A stretch of 64,000 bases of DNA from Anthostomella pinea (taxonomy: Eukaryota > Ascomycota > Sordariomycetes > Xylariales > Xylariaceae). This document shows positions 28,432-38,300 of the stretch, in pieces. A program made the translations under genes and the position numbers. The DNA is taken from contig CAUWAG010000012.1 in assembly GCA_963556695.1 (NCBI GenBank), forward strand, positions 806,001-870,000, read 5' to 3'. How positions within the stretch are numbered: position 1 is the stretch's first letter; each line of letters begins with the position of its first letter. The notes beneath the pieces were generated by a model, which made no database searches, was not told the origin of the DNA, and saw only the letters and a program-made list of their open reading frames with translations.

Positions 28432-30156
28432 TGGCAAGTTCTTCCACCTGGGCCGACAACTGGTTCAACATGCCGAGTATAGTTCCCTGAGATCCCAGGG
28501 CTCCGGAAGCACACGAGCAGCCGGCTTGATATGATTGTTCGGAATTGGGAGAACCGAAGAGGTTATGTTCATGCTGGACATGAGACCCGACCGGTGCCGT
28601 GCTGGCAGCAGCCTGTGTAAAGGGCAGTAATGGACGGCTGCGGGGACGACGTCGCCGCCCCACGCGGTCGGGCTGGTTTACTCTGCCGGCGGAACTAGGT
28701 GGAACCCTGGGGTCCGGGAACGGCGCTAGAGTCTGATGGCCATTGCTTGAAGCTCTTTGGTCTGATGCCATCGCTGAGGTTCAAGCAAGCAGTAAAGAGG
28801 TGGTTAAAAATGACAAGTTCTTGGGGGGACTCTAGGTGGTTGAGAAACTGCCAGTTTCATTTGCTCGGAAAACGCGAAACAGAGAGGGCTGCGCAGATTC
28901 ACTGCTATTTAAACGATATGGACGAGAACAAACAACATGACAAGGCCTGGCATGGTTCTTGTTGGTTTAGCAGAGCCAGAGCCTGTATAGATGTGATGGT
29001 ACCAGACATCACCTTGTTTTTGTCTCCCTTGTACACATTATTTCACGAGCGGCTGGACAGTATTTGGACTACCAACATCGTCCATCATGTCACATGGCTG
29101 TGGGGGAATGCAACAGCGCTAGTACATTGGCGATGATGTCTGTTTGTTCCTGGCTTGCCGTAAGCGAGGTGATACTTACCCTATCGTATGCCGAATCTAC
29201 CCACAAAGCCGACAAACATGGGGGAAATTGGGGACCAATATCGGGCCTTACCGTACGGTCGGGACTTACATCGTCTTTGATCGGCAAGCCGAGATGTATC
29301 CACTGATTGGTCATACGAGCACCCTTCAACTCGCCTTGCTACGTGTGACTGATCACATGTAGATCCTTCAGGCCATATGGGCCGAGGCTTACAATAAGCA
29401 AGATACAGTCGAAGAGACTGTCGATGAGGAAACGAGGCTTAGAGTATGAGCAGACTGGTTGTCGCATGGCGCAGCAAGAACTTGACGGAACCACAAAGCG
29501 CCGTGGTGGGCCAGACCGGGTGGTTTCCTTTGGGTAAAGATAATCCTTCCTGCCCTGTGCCAAGAGGACGGGACTGGCTTCTTAACTTTACAGATCACAT
29601 TTCATTGCGTCTAGCTGGGCAATGTCCTCAGTATAGATACATAGCGTGGTCACACCGGCCATATCAGGTCAGAGAGCCACGACATTTGTATTCCATCCCC
29701 TTCGGCCTGCAGAGGAATGTCATTGTACCGGCGAACAGAGTCACAAAATTGATTGTGATCCAAGGAGGGTCGCGTATGCAGCGTCTGAAGGCATGCAAAG
29801 CTGCATTGTTTGCCAAACCGCCGGATCCCAGCCTGCATCACCTGCTTGGCGGAATTGCCTTCTTTGCCGCCATCCTTGCAGCCATCCTTGCATGCATGAA
29901 TTCTGCGTCCCGTGACAGGGTATTCTACCCTTCTACCGTGTTGGTTCCGGGCTCCTGAATAGTTACAAAGCTGACGCCCCCATGCCAGTCAAGGAGCCTA
30001 GCACACCTGGTGTGATCTACGGTAAATGATTATAGCGTCGGACCGTTTCGCTCTGTCGGGTCCAATGGACATGTCACATCTATGGATTCAAGGCCGGAAT
30101 GAGTCGAGTATTTGCCTCGTCATAGCCAGTGTCGATCGTGACAATTTAGTCGTGAG
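28432..30156. repeat. 1.73-kb dispersed repeat, copy A
   Basis: Nearly the whole segment recurs at 59452-61188 in the same orientation with high identity. It begins TTGTGGCAAGTTCTTC and ends GTCGATCGTGACAATTTAG. It carries a minus-strand frame (28771-28432, beginning MASDQRASSNGHQ and ending SAQVEELATT) and a plus-strand frame at 29446-29958. No long terminal or inverted repeats and no transposase were found. Its right edge coincides with the truncated end of the chromo-sirtuin gene. Confidence 0.85.
29446..29958 (+). CDS. Unknown ORF conserved in both copies of the 1.73-kb repeat, 170 aa
   Basis: The frame starts MSRLVVAWRSKNLTEPQSAV and ends YPSTVLVPGS. Its partner at 60476-60997 is 173 aa with only scattered substitutions, and a local block of insertions and deletions between 29720 and 29770 changes length by a net 9 bases, keeping the frame. 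The sequence holds a basic middle part, an Ala/Ile-rich stretch near the end (GGIAFFAAILAAILACM) that could be a membrane helix, and no motif I recognise. The preserved frame suggests possible coding function, but high identity between copies leaves chance as an alternative. Confidence 0.35.
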   Translation: MSRLVVAWRSKNLTEPQSAVVGQTGWFPLGKDNPSCPVPRGRDWLLNFTDHISLRLAGQCPQYRYIAWSHRPYQVREPRHLYSIPFGLQRNVIVPANRVTKLIVIQGGSRMQRLKACKAALFAKPPDPSLHHLLGGIAFFAAILAAILACMNSASRDRVFYPSTVLVPGS

Positions 30157-30797
30157 TACATTGACTGAAAGGATGATAGAAGAGGACGGGGTGACTTACG
30201 GCCTGCGGGGATAGAGACACCAGCGCCTGTGACTACAACAAAGTTCTTCTTGGATCGTATTTGAGTGGCCAGCTGGTCCTGAGGCGACTTGGAGGAGGTA
30301 GCAGACAGTAGCAACGAGTTGGCGGTGCCGTGGCGCTGATAATAATCGTGTAGGAGCTCGGGCATATCGGCGGCCACCTGATCAATAGGTTCCTTGGTGC
30401 AGTCGTGCTTATGCCATCCCACCCAATCAACAAGGGCATATGCAGGTGCGCGAGAGGAGGGACGGGCTGGCCTCAAAGCCAGGATGCTCGCCGGGAAGTG
30501 TGGGATGTCGACAAGAGCCCTACCCGGCCAAAGCTTGGAGAGCTCATGGGTAATGCTACCGGCGAAGCTGTCCCAGTACTGCATGAGACTGTTGTGATTT
30601 CGGCGATGGAGATCTTCATGGGGAACCCATCTGCGGGATGCCTTGACGCTTGACCGGCACCTCGCCTGAACTAAGATATCCAGTTGACCTTGCCCACCCG
30701 GGTGCAGGCGGTGGTCGAGCAGTGTGAGGGTTTGGAGGTCATCGTCGGTGTCATTGCGGTTCGCTTGGTTGACTGCTGCTCGTCGGCGTTTAGTCAT
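30157..30797 (-). pseudogene. Chromodomain-sirtuin protein, truncated after the first sirtuin motif
   Basis: The frame opens MTKRRRAAVNQANRND. Residues about 25-80 read as a chromodomain-like fold (LDILVQARCRSS, ASRRWVPHEDLH, LMQYWDSFAG), a module that binds methylated histone tails. After a linker (LVDWVGWHKHDCTKEPID) comes TQIRSKKNFVVVTGAGVSIP, the glycine-rich NAD-binding start of Sir2-type deacetylases (usual form VVVTGAGIS). A GTAAGT donor follows within a few codons. The rest of the sirtuin is missing because the 1.73-kb repeat begins at 30156. The fusion suggests a heterochromatin protein that both reads and modifies chromatin (inference). The remaining piece has no stop. Confidence 0.6.
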
Positions 30798-31559
30798 GGC
30801 GGGCAGGACGTCAAATCAGGGCGGGAGGAGTCTGACTACGGCGCGATCGACGTCGTGACAGCAGCGGCCGCAGCACAATGGCATGTTAGGCGGGTTGTGG
30901 AGTTATTGCTGCTGAGGAAGCTAGGTGACAACATGGGAAAGTGCTGTTCGAGCGAATGCGTAGATCGGGCTGCGGGATTGGCTTACAGTCGCAACAGAAA
31001 GAGGTTGCGTGATGATGACAGAATAATTGATAGCCACGTAGATAAATGAAGGAAACGGAGGGGAATGTCGCCAAGTGCCAACTGGCGGAGGAAAATGAGT
31101 TGTCGAATTATTTTACGCGACGCGGTGACGCGTTTGGCAATCCCTGCTATCAGACCGGTGGGGACGGTGGGAAGCGATAACGATATAGATAAGCGGCCGC
31201 ACTGGGGCTAGAAAGCATGCTCAAGCCACAAAAGAGGAAGCGGCAAAGGAGGCGCCCCCATCCACTCCGGAACGGACAATTGCAAAAGGAGCGGTCTGAG
31301 TGGAAGACTGCAATGGATAAGGAAGCTGGTTACGAGAAGGCAACAAAAGAAATGTTGGGCCCAGGAACGGCAGATAACGGCATGTGTGGCTAGAAATGGG
31401 GCTTTGTCTACGAGATTTTATCCCAGTTGTCCTTGGTCCTTGTCTAGACTATACAGGCGTGCGCCAACACGTTTGTTGCGTAGTTCGAGATACTTACCTA
31501 GAAGCAGAACGGCGCGCTGATCCTTGCGCTTGGGGGCCATTTCCAGCTTACGGTTATCG
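30798..31559. other. Upstream region of the chromo-sirtuin gene
   Basis: No gene or repeat recognised. Short plus-strand frames are shadows or chance. Confidence 0.35.
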
Positions 31560-32230
31560 CAAGACAACCATATATCCCCGTCTCTCGATACGGAAAGCGC
31601 TTTTACTACTTTAAGTAATAAAATGTAGTTAATGAATTATAACTTAACTTTAATCGGTGTATATATATTTAAGTGCCACACTAGCTCTTTTTCTACTCTC
31701 GGGCGATATTAACCCCCCTTTGCCCCTTATAAAAGTTAAACACCCTTACTAGTTAAATAGTTATAAACATTTTATATTATTTCGATTACTGTCAGGGCAG
31801 TATGAAGGTGCTGAATTTTACCCCTAGACCAAAAGGGTCAAGTGCGCAGTCATTCTGCGCACGATTTTCTTATCTGTTTTTATCTGACAGAAGGCACACA
31901 CCAGCGCAACCTACTGCGCCCCACATCACACCCTGGCCAGGGGTTCATCTAGATAGCTCTGTCTCCCACCTGTATCTAGCTCTCTTTCCTTCCTTTCTTC
32001 ATCTTCGATATTTTCGTCTATAGAGTCGGTTACCCCCTTGTCGTCTGCTTTGTCTCGTCTTAGGTGCGACTCGCCGTGACAATAATACCGAATTTAGTTG
32101 TAATGAGTTACGTAAGTAAAAGTGCACTAGTTAATAAGTTTAGCAGATTTTATAAATATGTAATATGTAGCACTACATTTAAAAGAATGTGAGCAACTTG
32201 TAAATGTTAAATTAGGAAATGCTTTTCTGG
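31560..32230. other. AT-rich block around a solo LTR
   Basis: Sequence on both sides of the LTR at 31790-32081 is markedly AT-rich (for example TTTATATTATTTCG and GATTTTATAAATATG) in contrast to its surroundings, and has no frames. It may be old repeat sequence altered by C-to-T mutation or an AT-rich target region. Confidence 0.5.
31790..32081 (+). mobile_element. Gypsy-type solo LTR, 292 bp
   Basis: Starts TGTCAGGGCAG and ends GCCGTGACA, giving the terminal inverted pair TGTCA/TGACA. The interior (CCCCTAGACCAAAAGGGTCA, TATCTGTTTTTATCTGACAG) has the look of fungal Gypsy LTRs known to me. No primer-binding site or coding region follows. Flanking 5-mers (ATTAC and ATAAT) do not match, so the duplication has decayed or the ends are slightly misplaced. 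Confidence 0.6.
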
Positions 32231-32242
32231 CGTACTAGTTTC

Positions 32243-32454
32243 TGTCACGGCGAGCGTACTGAGGAGCTGGGACATGGCCGGCAGCAAGCAGCTATTACTC
32301 TATTGACGAGAATATCAAGACTAGAGAGGAAAGGAAGAGAGAGAAAGCTAGGTACAGCGGGAGGTTGTCCCTTTAAGGGGATCCTCTAGTCAGATCCTTC
32401 CCTTATTGGGAGGTATCGGCTTGTCATGTGGGAAGGTCTGTGCAGGCCGTCACA
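32243..32454. mobile_element. Solo LTR, 212 bp, 5-bp TSD GTTTC
   Basis: Starts TGTCACGGCGAGCG and ends GCAGGCCGTCACA. Perfect 5-bp duplications GTTTC sit at 32238-32242 and 32455-32459. No internal domain. The last 15 bases also occur at 38317-38331 beside the 5' end of the LINE, suggesting another broken copy there. Confidence 0.85.
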
Positions 32455-33114
32455 GTTTCCTCGGTGTATTCCATTTATGCCCCGGATTGTGCGATTAGGT
32501 GTTCTTTCGTTTTTTTAAAACATCGAAACCTTCGAACATTATGTTATCGGGAAAAAGAAAAGAAAAGCTCTCGAAGTAAGTCTTAGAACTGATCTTTTAA
32601 CGGCTCGACGGGATATACACACGTCATTGAGACTCACTCAGTACATAAAACTGATTTAAAAGCCATTTTTAAAATCTTCTTCTATGATAGAAACGACCTG
32701 AGTGTACCCTGTCTGGTCCAAGTGTTGGCTCAAACGAAGACAAGTCGTGTGTCTCGCAGCATACTGTTGGATTCTGTTGGATAACAGGGGTCATGAAGAT
32801 GAGCCGAGTCCGACCGGAAAAACCACGGTACGGCGGAGATGACCAGCACCAAACTGGGAACCGATCAGGGGCACCTGAACAGACAGAACAGATACAGGAC
32901 ACTACATGCAATACACGAAGAATCACCCTCCAATCACTGAACTCGCTTGAATCCAACAATTATTCATTCGCAGTTCTGACTATTTCATCCCTCCCTTGCT
33001 CGCCCCACACCACCCTCTTCCAATCCCCACCCACTCCTCATTTACCGGCGGGTTCGCGTAATGCCAATTGAGGCGATGATCTTCTGCGGTCCCAGGAAAC
33101 ATCGTCATCGCCCT
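32455..33114. other. No feature seen
   Basis: Short frames only; 3' flank of the zinc-finger gene. Confidence 0.35.
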
Positions 33115-33891
33115 TCACCCCTTTGCTTCCTTGTGGCTGTGCGGACGGCGCCGTGCGATCTTTCTCATCTCGGTCGCCAGGAACTCCGGGGCTTCAGGAT
33201 GAAATGTTACCCGGGTACCTCTGTTCCCTTGTCTGCAATGTCGCTTGAAGTGTTGTCGCCAATTGTCTGTTCGGTTGCAAGTCTGGTTACAAAATGGACA
33301 AGCGACTGTGACCTTTTCCTCGTGGACGCTAACGACATTGTCAACCAGGTACGGGTGGTATGACTGTGTTTATACTTACGTCAATTTATGTCGTTGCAGG
33401 TGTTCCTGCCTCTGGAAAGCTCTCCTCCCCATCCTCATGCAATCCGGATGGTTACATCTGAAATTGCCAGAAGTAGTCACCGTTATATATGGAGCGAGTG
33501 GCTTGCCGTGACCATCTTTATCGCCATCTTGCTCAAAAACTGGGGCCTGTTCTTCCGAACGGATCTGGCTGGCCTCTTGGTTCCGATCGAGACTTGTCAC
33601 AGCACCCTGACTGCTATGATGGGTAGGTACGGACAGGTCCGAGCTGATCCATTCCTGGGGAGGAGCTACACGGTTGCTAAGTGATGAGAAGAAGCTTGGG
33701 ACGATCCATCGGCTGACCCGCTCCTTCTGATATATTTTGTATCGCTTCCTCCGATGTTGAGGTGGTGTTCGCGTAGCTGTGTCCTCGAGCTTCTCGGCCA
33801 TGTCGGGCACTTCTGGGGATGAACTCGGCCCACAGTCAACCGTAGAATCTGAGACATGCGGCTGTGCTAATATATCGCTATAGTTTGACAT
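33115..33891 (-). CDS. C2H2 zinc-finger protein, 241 aa
   Basis: Two exons, 33891-33380 and 33328-33115, joined across a 51-bp intron (GTAAGT donor, GTTAG acceptor) that splits a Thr codon. The N-terminal 150 residues are Ser/Pro-rich and disordered (QHRRKRYKIYQKERVSRW is a basic patch and possible nuclear signal). Near residue 145 is FRCNHPDCMRMGRRAFQRQE followed by HLQRH, a C2H2 finger. The second exon has TVACPFCNQTCNRTDNWRQH followed by FKRHC, a second finger. Two fingers split by an intron are typical of fungal transcription regulators. The start MSNYSDILAQP is preferred to an upstream frame extension because the upstream DNA encodes a different protein fragment (33945-34270). Such genes often accompany biosynthetic clusters; the neighbour here is a condensation-domain relic. 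Confidence 0.7.
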
Positions 33892-33944
33892 CTTTGGGTA
33901 TGTTGCTGCTCCTGGCGAACTTTCTTTAGCTGCCGTACTGGCCT

Positions 33945-34270
33945 CACTCGCCGGGGTCCGACAGGCTTGCTGCGAAGAAAGGTGCAACTTTGCTAACCAT
34001 GGCTTGGCGAGTATCCTGGACATGATACAGGACCGACAAGATATCATCAGTCGGCAACACGCTGGTTAAAATAGGGCAGAGTGATGTAAACCACCCCACG
34101 GTTTCCGAGACATCATGCTGGAAATCCAGCGACGCTCTCTCGTGTTCTTGGTTCCAGACTGTGGGAACCTGCCGATCCGGAAACGTCTGCGCGAAAGAGA
34201 GCAGAAGCGCGGCCAGGAAGCTATCGTAGGCATCTGTACCGAAAGACTGGCCACTTTTCTCGAGAATTGA
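33945..34270 (-). pseudogene. NRPS condensation-domain fragment
   Basis: One stop-free minus-strand frame of about 107 codons reads QSFGTDAYDSFLAALLLSFA, then FPDRQVPTVWNQEHER, HDVSETVGWFTSLCPIL and ILSVLYHVQDTRQAM, ending near FFAAS. These are successive conserved blocks of a condensation domain; the SETVGWFTS-x-x-P block is especially characteristic. The usual GHGRE block appears degenerate as QEHER. A TGA follows after SDPGE, and upstream (34300-34600) the frame is lost. Catalytic HHxxxDG is not present in the remaining piece. It is a relic of a large non-ribosomal peptide synthetase. Confidence 0.65.
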
Positions 34271-34727
34271 CTACGAATCTATCAGCCCATCGATTCCCGC
34301 AAATCTAGCACAGGCTAGTGCGACCGAAATCGCCGATCATATGTATCACCGGATCTTGCTCCCCTTTGCTGATGCCGTTTGTCTTTTTGCTGATGACCTT
34401 GGAGGGTTGAAGAGCGTGGCACGCCGTATCGCTGCATGGATGGGCCTTGGAACACCCGCGACGACGAACGTCTCTCCATGGCTGATTCTCGTGGTAGAGA
34501 GTGGAGTTGAACAAGAACTGTTGACTTTGTTCCGCCAAATAGTATCCGTAGCTCGTCAGGCGCATGTTTTCCCTCCACCAAGCCGCACTAAGAGTGTGAG
34601 TTTGGTTTAGTTTAGTTTATTTAATGCCGTAGGGGCTCTAGGCTCTAAATCCTTGTGGACGTTTGGCGTGCAGGTGACTATCTCAGGGGCTAATATACAA
34701 GCCTTACTGTACGGGAAGCAGGGCATG

Positions 34728-34852
34728 TGTTGCAGGACAATACTGCAATGTTGTGGTATTCTGCTATGTGGAAGGCATGGATGGAGGTGGTGCGTAGCTG
34801 CAGTGGATGTGGGCAATATGCCAACCCAAGTGGGTCACGTGACCACGCAACA
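34728..34852. mobile_element. Solo LTR, 125 bp, TSD GCATG
   Basis: Starts TGTTGCAGGACAATAC and ends CCACGCAACA, flanked by GCATG at 34723-34727 and 34853-34857. Removing it makes the surrounding LINE 3' sequence collinear with the copy at 47397-47635, so it inserted after that LINE. Same family as 72-273 and 49454-49738. Confidence 0.85.
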
Positions 34853-35111
34853 GCATGACACCCTATTTCCCACGATAACCTGCAAATCTAACCTCGAGGG
34901 CACACATGTCATTCCGTCAGTTTCCGTTGGCCCCGCCATTTGGGCTCGTGCTCTGTGATATCTGGCTCGTAGTCGGTAGTCCGAATAGCGTCGAGGAGCT
35001 CCTCTCGCTTTAACATGGTAATGCCTTGCGTTTAAAAGGCTATAAGCTAGAAGAAAATGAAAATGTAGGGAAAAAAAGTCAGGAGTAATCAAGATGTGAT
35101 AACAGGCGCGG

Positions 35112-36955
35112 TTACGCCTGGTTGTCAATGAACTGATGTTCTGTGACTCTAGGACAGACTTTCGTATATAATTTTGTCCACTTGCAGAAGTCTCCGAATT
35201 CCTTTGGGTGCGTTATCAGCCATTTCCAATAGGCTCTCCCTTCTGGTTCGGGTTCTCCGTTGTGTCCGCGGTTCCTTCGTGGCCACCTAGACCGTTTTGC
35301 GAGGGCCTTGTTGCAGAAGGCAAAGTGGGCTCGCGTTTTGATTCTCCCGCAAGAGCAGTTGTAGTGTTCCTCGTGCTTAAACCTCCTATGGTACCAGCTA
35401 AAGTCGCCGTGGCCAGTTCTAGATGCGATAAGCCTGTGGAGCGTTGGCCTGTTAAGCTTGAGCTCTTCTTGGCACTTGAGCGTGGTTTATTGAAGGCCGA
35501 GACTTTTGTATTTGTCGATGATGTTCTTGTCCCACCATTGCTGGTGTTTGCTTTGAATCCTTTTGTTCAGAAGGCCTAAGACGCCTGCAAACATAGGTTT
35601 GGCCTCAGTAGGGATTGTCAAGGTAGTGCCTTCCTTTGCCTTTTCGTCGGCCTCTTCGTTACCTTGGATGTCCATGTGCCCTGGCACCCACCGGACCTGC
35701 ACGTCGGCATACGTGTCCGAGATTTCGTGAAATTCTAGGAAAGCTTCTTGGGAGCTCTGAGCTGGTTCCCCCCACAGTCCGGAGATCACTGCTGTATTAA
35801 CCAGGCACACGTGGATGGTGGCGCCGCTGCTGAGCCTCAGGGCCTGTCTGAGTGCGTGGCGGGCCCCTTTGGCCTCACTGTCAAAGACCTCAGCTGGGTG
35901 GCCCAGTCTGCCACAGCCCGAGGCTACGTTTGTCCGGCCTCTATAGATCACGTATCCATAGCCCACCGCCCCTTCCAGGGATTTCGAGCCATCAGAGTAG
36001 GCGACTATGTGTGAAGGCGGAAGCGATTTTAGCCAGTCTGTGAAGACTTTGGCTTCTTCGGCTTTGCTTCTTGTTACAACAGCTTTGCTAGCGTTCGTTG
36101 CATATCTTGGTTCCGTTAGGATCGGTCTTGGGAAATCTGGTGTGAGTTCATACGTCCTTTGGAGCCGTGTCCTTGCGGTTGTCCTGACCAGACCCCTCAG
36201 GCCTCTGCTCACGGTAGGGTTCCGGGCTGTAACACATCGGACTAACGGATGCATGTTATCCATAGCTCTGATTCTCAGGCTGAACCGCATCCGGATCTTG
36301 CTGAGTATGGTTTGTACCGTTGGTAGGCCTGATTCTTTAAAGAGTACCTTTTTTGGTGTAGTTCTCCAGACCGGGAGAATCCCTCTGATGGCCTCTGTAA
36401 GGACTCTTTCGAGGTCGTCCGAGTGGCCGTTCTGGCGGGTGCTCACGTCCCGGGCCTGACCGTTTCCTGCTCTCTTGTAATCCCCTGCCCCCCAGACCTC
36501 TGCCCCATAGGTCATGGTGGGAATCACGCATGCAATTACCGCCTTACGGAGGGCTGCTGCTAGGGGCCCTCTGGCGGTGTTTGCAAGACTTCGAATATGT
36601 CTGGCCACGACGAGGCCCTTGGCTGCCCGTCTTTTGACATGCTCCCGGAACTTCAGGGATCTGTCGAAGAAAATCCCCAGCCAGCGGACCACCGCCCCTT
36701 TCACTGGCTGCGCTGGTTTGATATTAAAGCCTCCGGGGGTGGTTATTTCTGGTGTGAGAGGTCTCCTCCCAGTATCAAAGTAGATGGCTTCAGCCTTGGA
36801 GTCTTCAAAGGTGACCTTGTTGTCTAGGCCCCAGCGTAGAATATCGTCTACCATGCTGGCTGCCTTGGCTGCTAGCTCGGTAGTGGTTTTGCCCGTTATT
36901 CGGATGCCTACGTCGTCTGCATATCCGAATCTGTTATGCTTATCCTGGGCGGGCG
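35112..36955 (-). pseudogene. LINE-1 ORF2 remnant: RT end, RNase H, zinc tail
   Basis: The frame enters at the RT catalytic motif RFGYADDVGIRITGKT, runs through the thumb (VVRWLGIFFDRSLKFREHV, IACVIPTMTYGAEVW) to an RNase H domain (IVAYSDGSKSLEGAVGYGYV, VFDSEAKGARHAL, IHVCLVNTAVISGLWG, HMDIQGNEEADEKAKEG). Three RNase H acidic residues are present, but the third usual Asp (LDNT) is Val here, so RNase H should be inactive. After a TAA at 35487-35489 the same frame continues through RTGHGDFSWYHRRFKHEE and NCSCGRIKTRAHFAFCNKAL, the C-terminal Cys/His motif of Tad1-type elements, to a stop at 35112. Everything before the FGYADD block is deleted. Confidence 0.8.
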
Positions 36956-36959
36956 CACC

Positions 36960-38280
36960 GCCGTGCAGGGTGCCAACCTTGGCATCCTGGGTTATGTTGC
37001 AAGGGGGGGTTTTTCTTCTCGATAAGCCTAGACCTTGAATGGAGGCCGAAGATTTTAAAGGCTCCTACCTTCTCGATGAACGATACTAGCCATGTGACTT
37101 GGCCGGACTCGTTAGGACCGTTTTTTGATATGTGTGCGTTTACCGGGCGGCGGCCAGTCTGGAATTCGCATTCATCTAGGGTCATTTCGGATGTGATCTC
37201 CACGTCTTCAAGTTCCATGTTGGTAAGTCTAGTTGGGCAGCTCGGGAGGGCATAAGTGTGCCACTTGACGGGTAGTTCTACTGCAGAGGCTTTTGTGAGC
37301 TGAGCTAGTTTTGCCTTTTGTGCTAGGATCTTTCCTTGTGCAGTTTTATCCCTTGGTCGAAGAGACAAGCCGGTAGGGATTCTGTGTGCATCTGCCACAT
37401 CGGAAGCCACGAGGTTCAGCTCCTTGGTGATAGTTTTCCTAAGGGCGTATGTGCTGATAGTTCTCGACCAGCCGAGCTGGTTTTCTGGGAGCCTTATGAA
37501 GATGCGGAGGTCTTCTTTCTGCATCGGCAGTCTGGTCCCGGGGTGTTTCCCAGGGCCGTTTCCAGCTGCTTGGGGCTGGTTGCCATTCGCCGTGACGCCT
37601 GCATACGTAGGTCGTACGGGGTTGTTTGTGGTCTTTGTTGGGACTGCGGTGGGGTGCGCTGGGGCACCTCTTTTTCCGGGCAGGGGTTCTGTTGCTGCCG
37701 GCTCCTGTCCTTCGCTGTTGGCGAGTACGCTCGTGCGGAGGAACTGGGAGAAACTGGTGGCTATCTGTTGGGCGTAGGCCAGCTGTTCTGGGTCCTTTTC
37801 CACGGTCGCGATGACTGTGTCGAGGGATCTGGCGACGAGTTCCAGGATATCCGTTTGAATTTTCTCCTTGCGGCGTCGTTCATTTACTGCTTGGTGCAGG
37901 GCTTGTAGGGCCGAGCTTTGGGCCTGGGTAGCGTGTATGGAGGCACTGAGACCATCAGGCTTTGAAAAGAGGCTGATGGGGGTGGAGGCTGCTCCAGAGA
38001 CAGCGTTATTCTTGTCCTTGTTATCCCTTCTTAAAAGCACCGTCGGGATTGGGGCCCATCGTGTTGAAGTTCTCCGCGTGTGGAGCGATCTCAGACACCC
38101 GGCTGAGCTGAGGGGCGGGGGTGGCCGCTGCGCTGCGCTGTCCCCCAAGGGAGGAGTCGCAGGGACAGCGGCAGCTAATGGCTGGTGAGCCATAGCGAGG
38201 ATCGTGAGATCCGGGGTTTGGTGTTTTGGCCAGATGGAGGCGTCTGTTAGCGTAATGGCTGGCTGGGGTAGGCTACCCAC
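36960..38280 (-). pseudogene. LINE-1 ORF1 (Gag-like), 3' truncated
   Basis: Open from MGSLPQPAITLTDASIWP. A Pro-rich start is followed by a helical region (ALHQAVNERRRKEKIQTDIL), then RPTYAGVTANGN, the ORF1 core DLRIFIRLPENQLGWSRTIS with TYALRKTITKELNL, VKWHTYALPSCPTRL and TWLVSFIEKVGAFKIFG, ending SRLIEKKNPPLQHNPGCQGW. The Cys-His knuckles that should follow are cut off by the internal deletion, after which ORF2 sequence continues. ORF1 proteins bind the element RNA. The same block order is seen in the LINE ORF1s at 22830-24055 and 45509-47086. Confidence 0.8.
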
Positions 38281-38300
38281 TAACAGTGGGCGCCAAGAAA

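Larger units (their letters stand above)
34604..38300 (-). mobile_element. Internally deleted Tad1-like LINE (LINE-1)
   Basis: Both ends are present: a 5' leader CTTGGCGCCCACTGTTAG at about 38300 and a 3' tail AAATAAACTAAACTAAACC ending near 34604. Inside are ORF1 (36960-38280) and the back half of ORF2 (35112-36955). The end of ORF1, the endonuclease and the front of the reverse transcriptase are missing. The 3' untranslated part matches 47397-47635 in inverse orientation and is itself split by the solo LTR at 34728-34852. No target duplication was found. Confidence 0.8.

Noticed and set aside
37336..37908. 190-aa plus-strand frame over LINE-1 ORF1
   Set aside because: Antisense shadow of the Gag-like protein.
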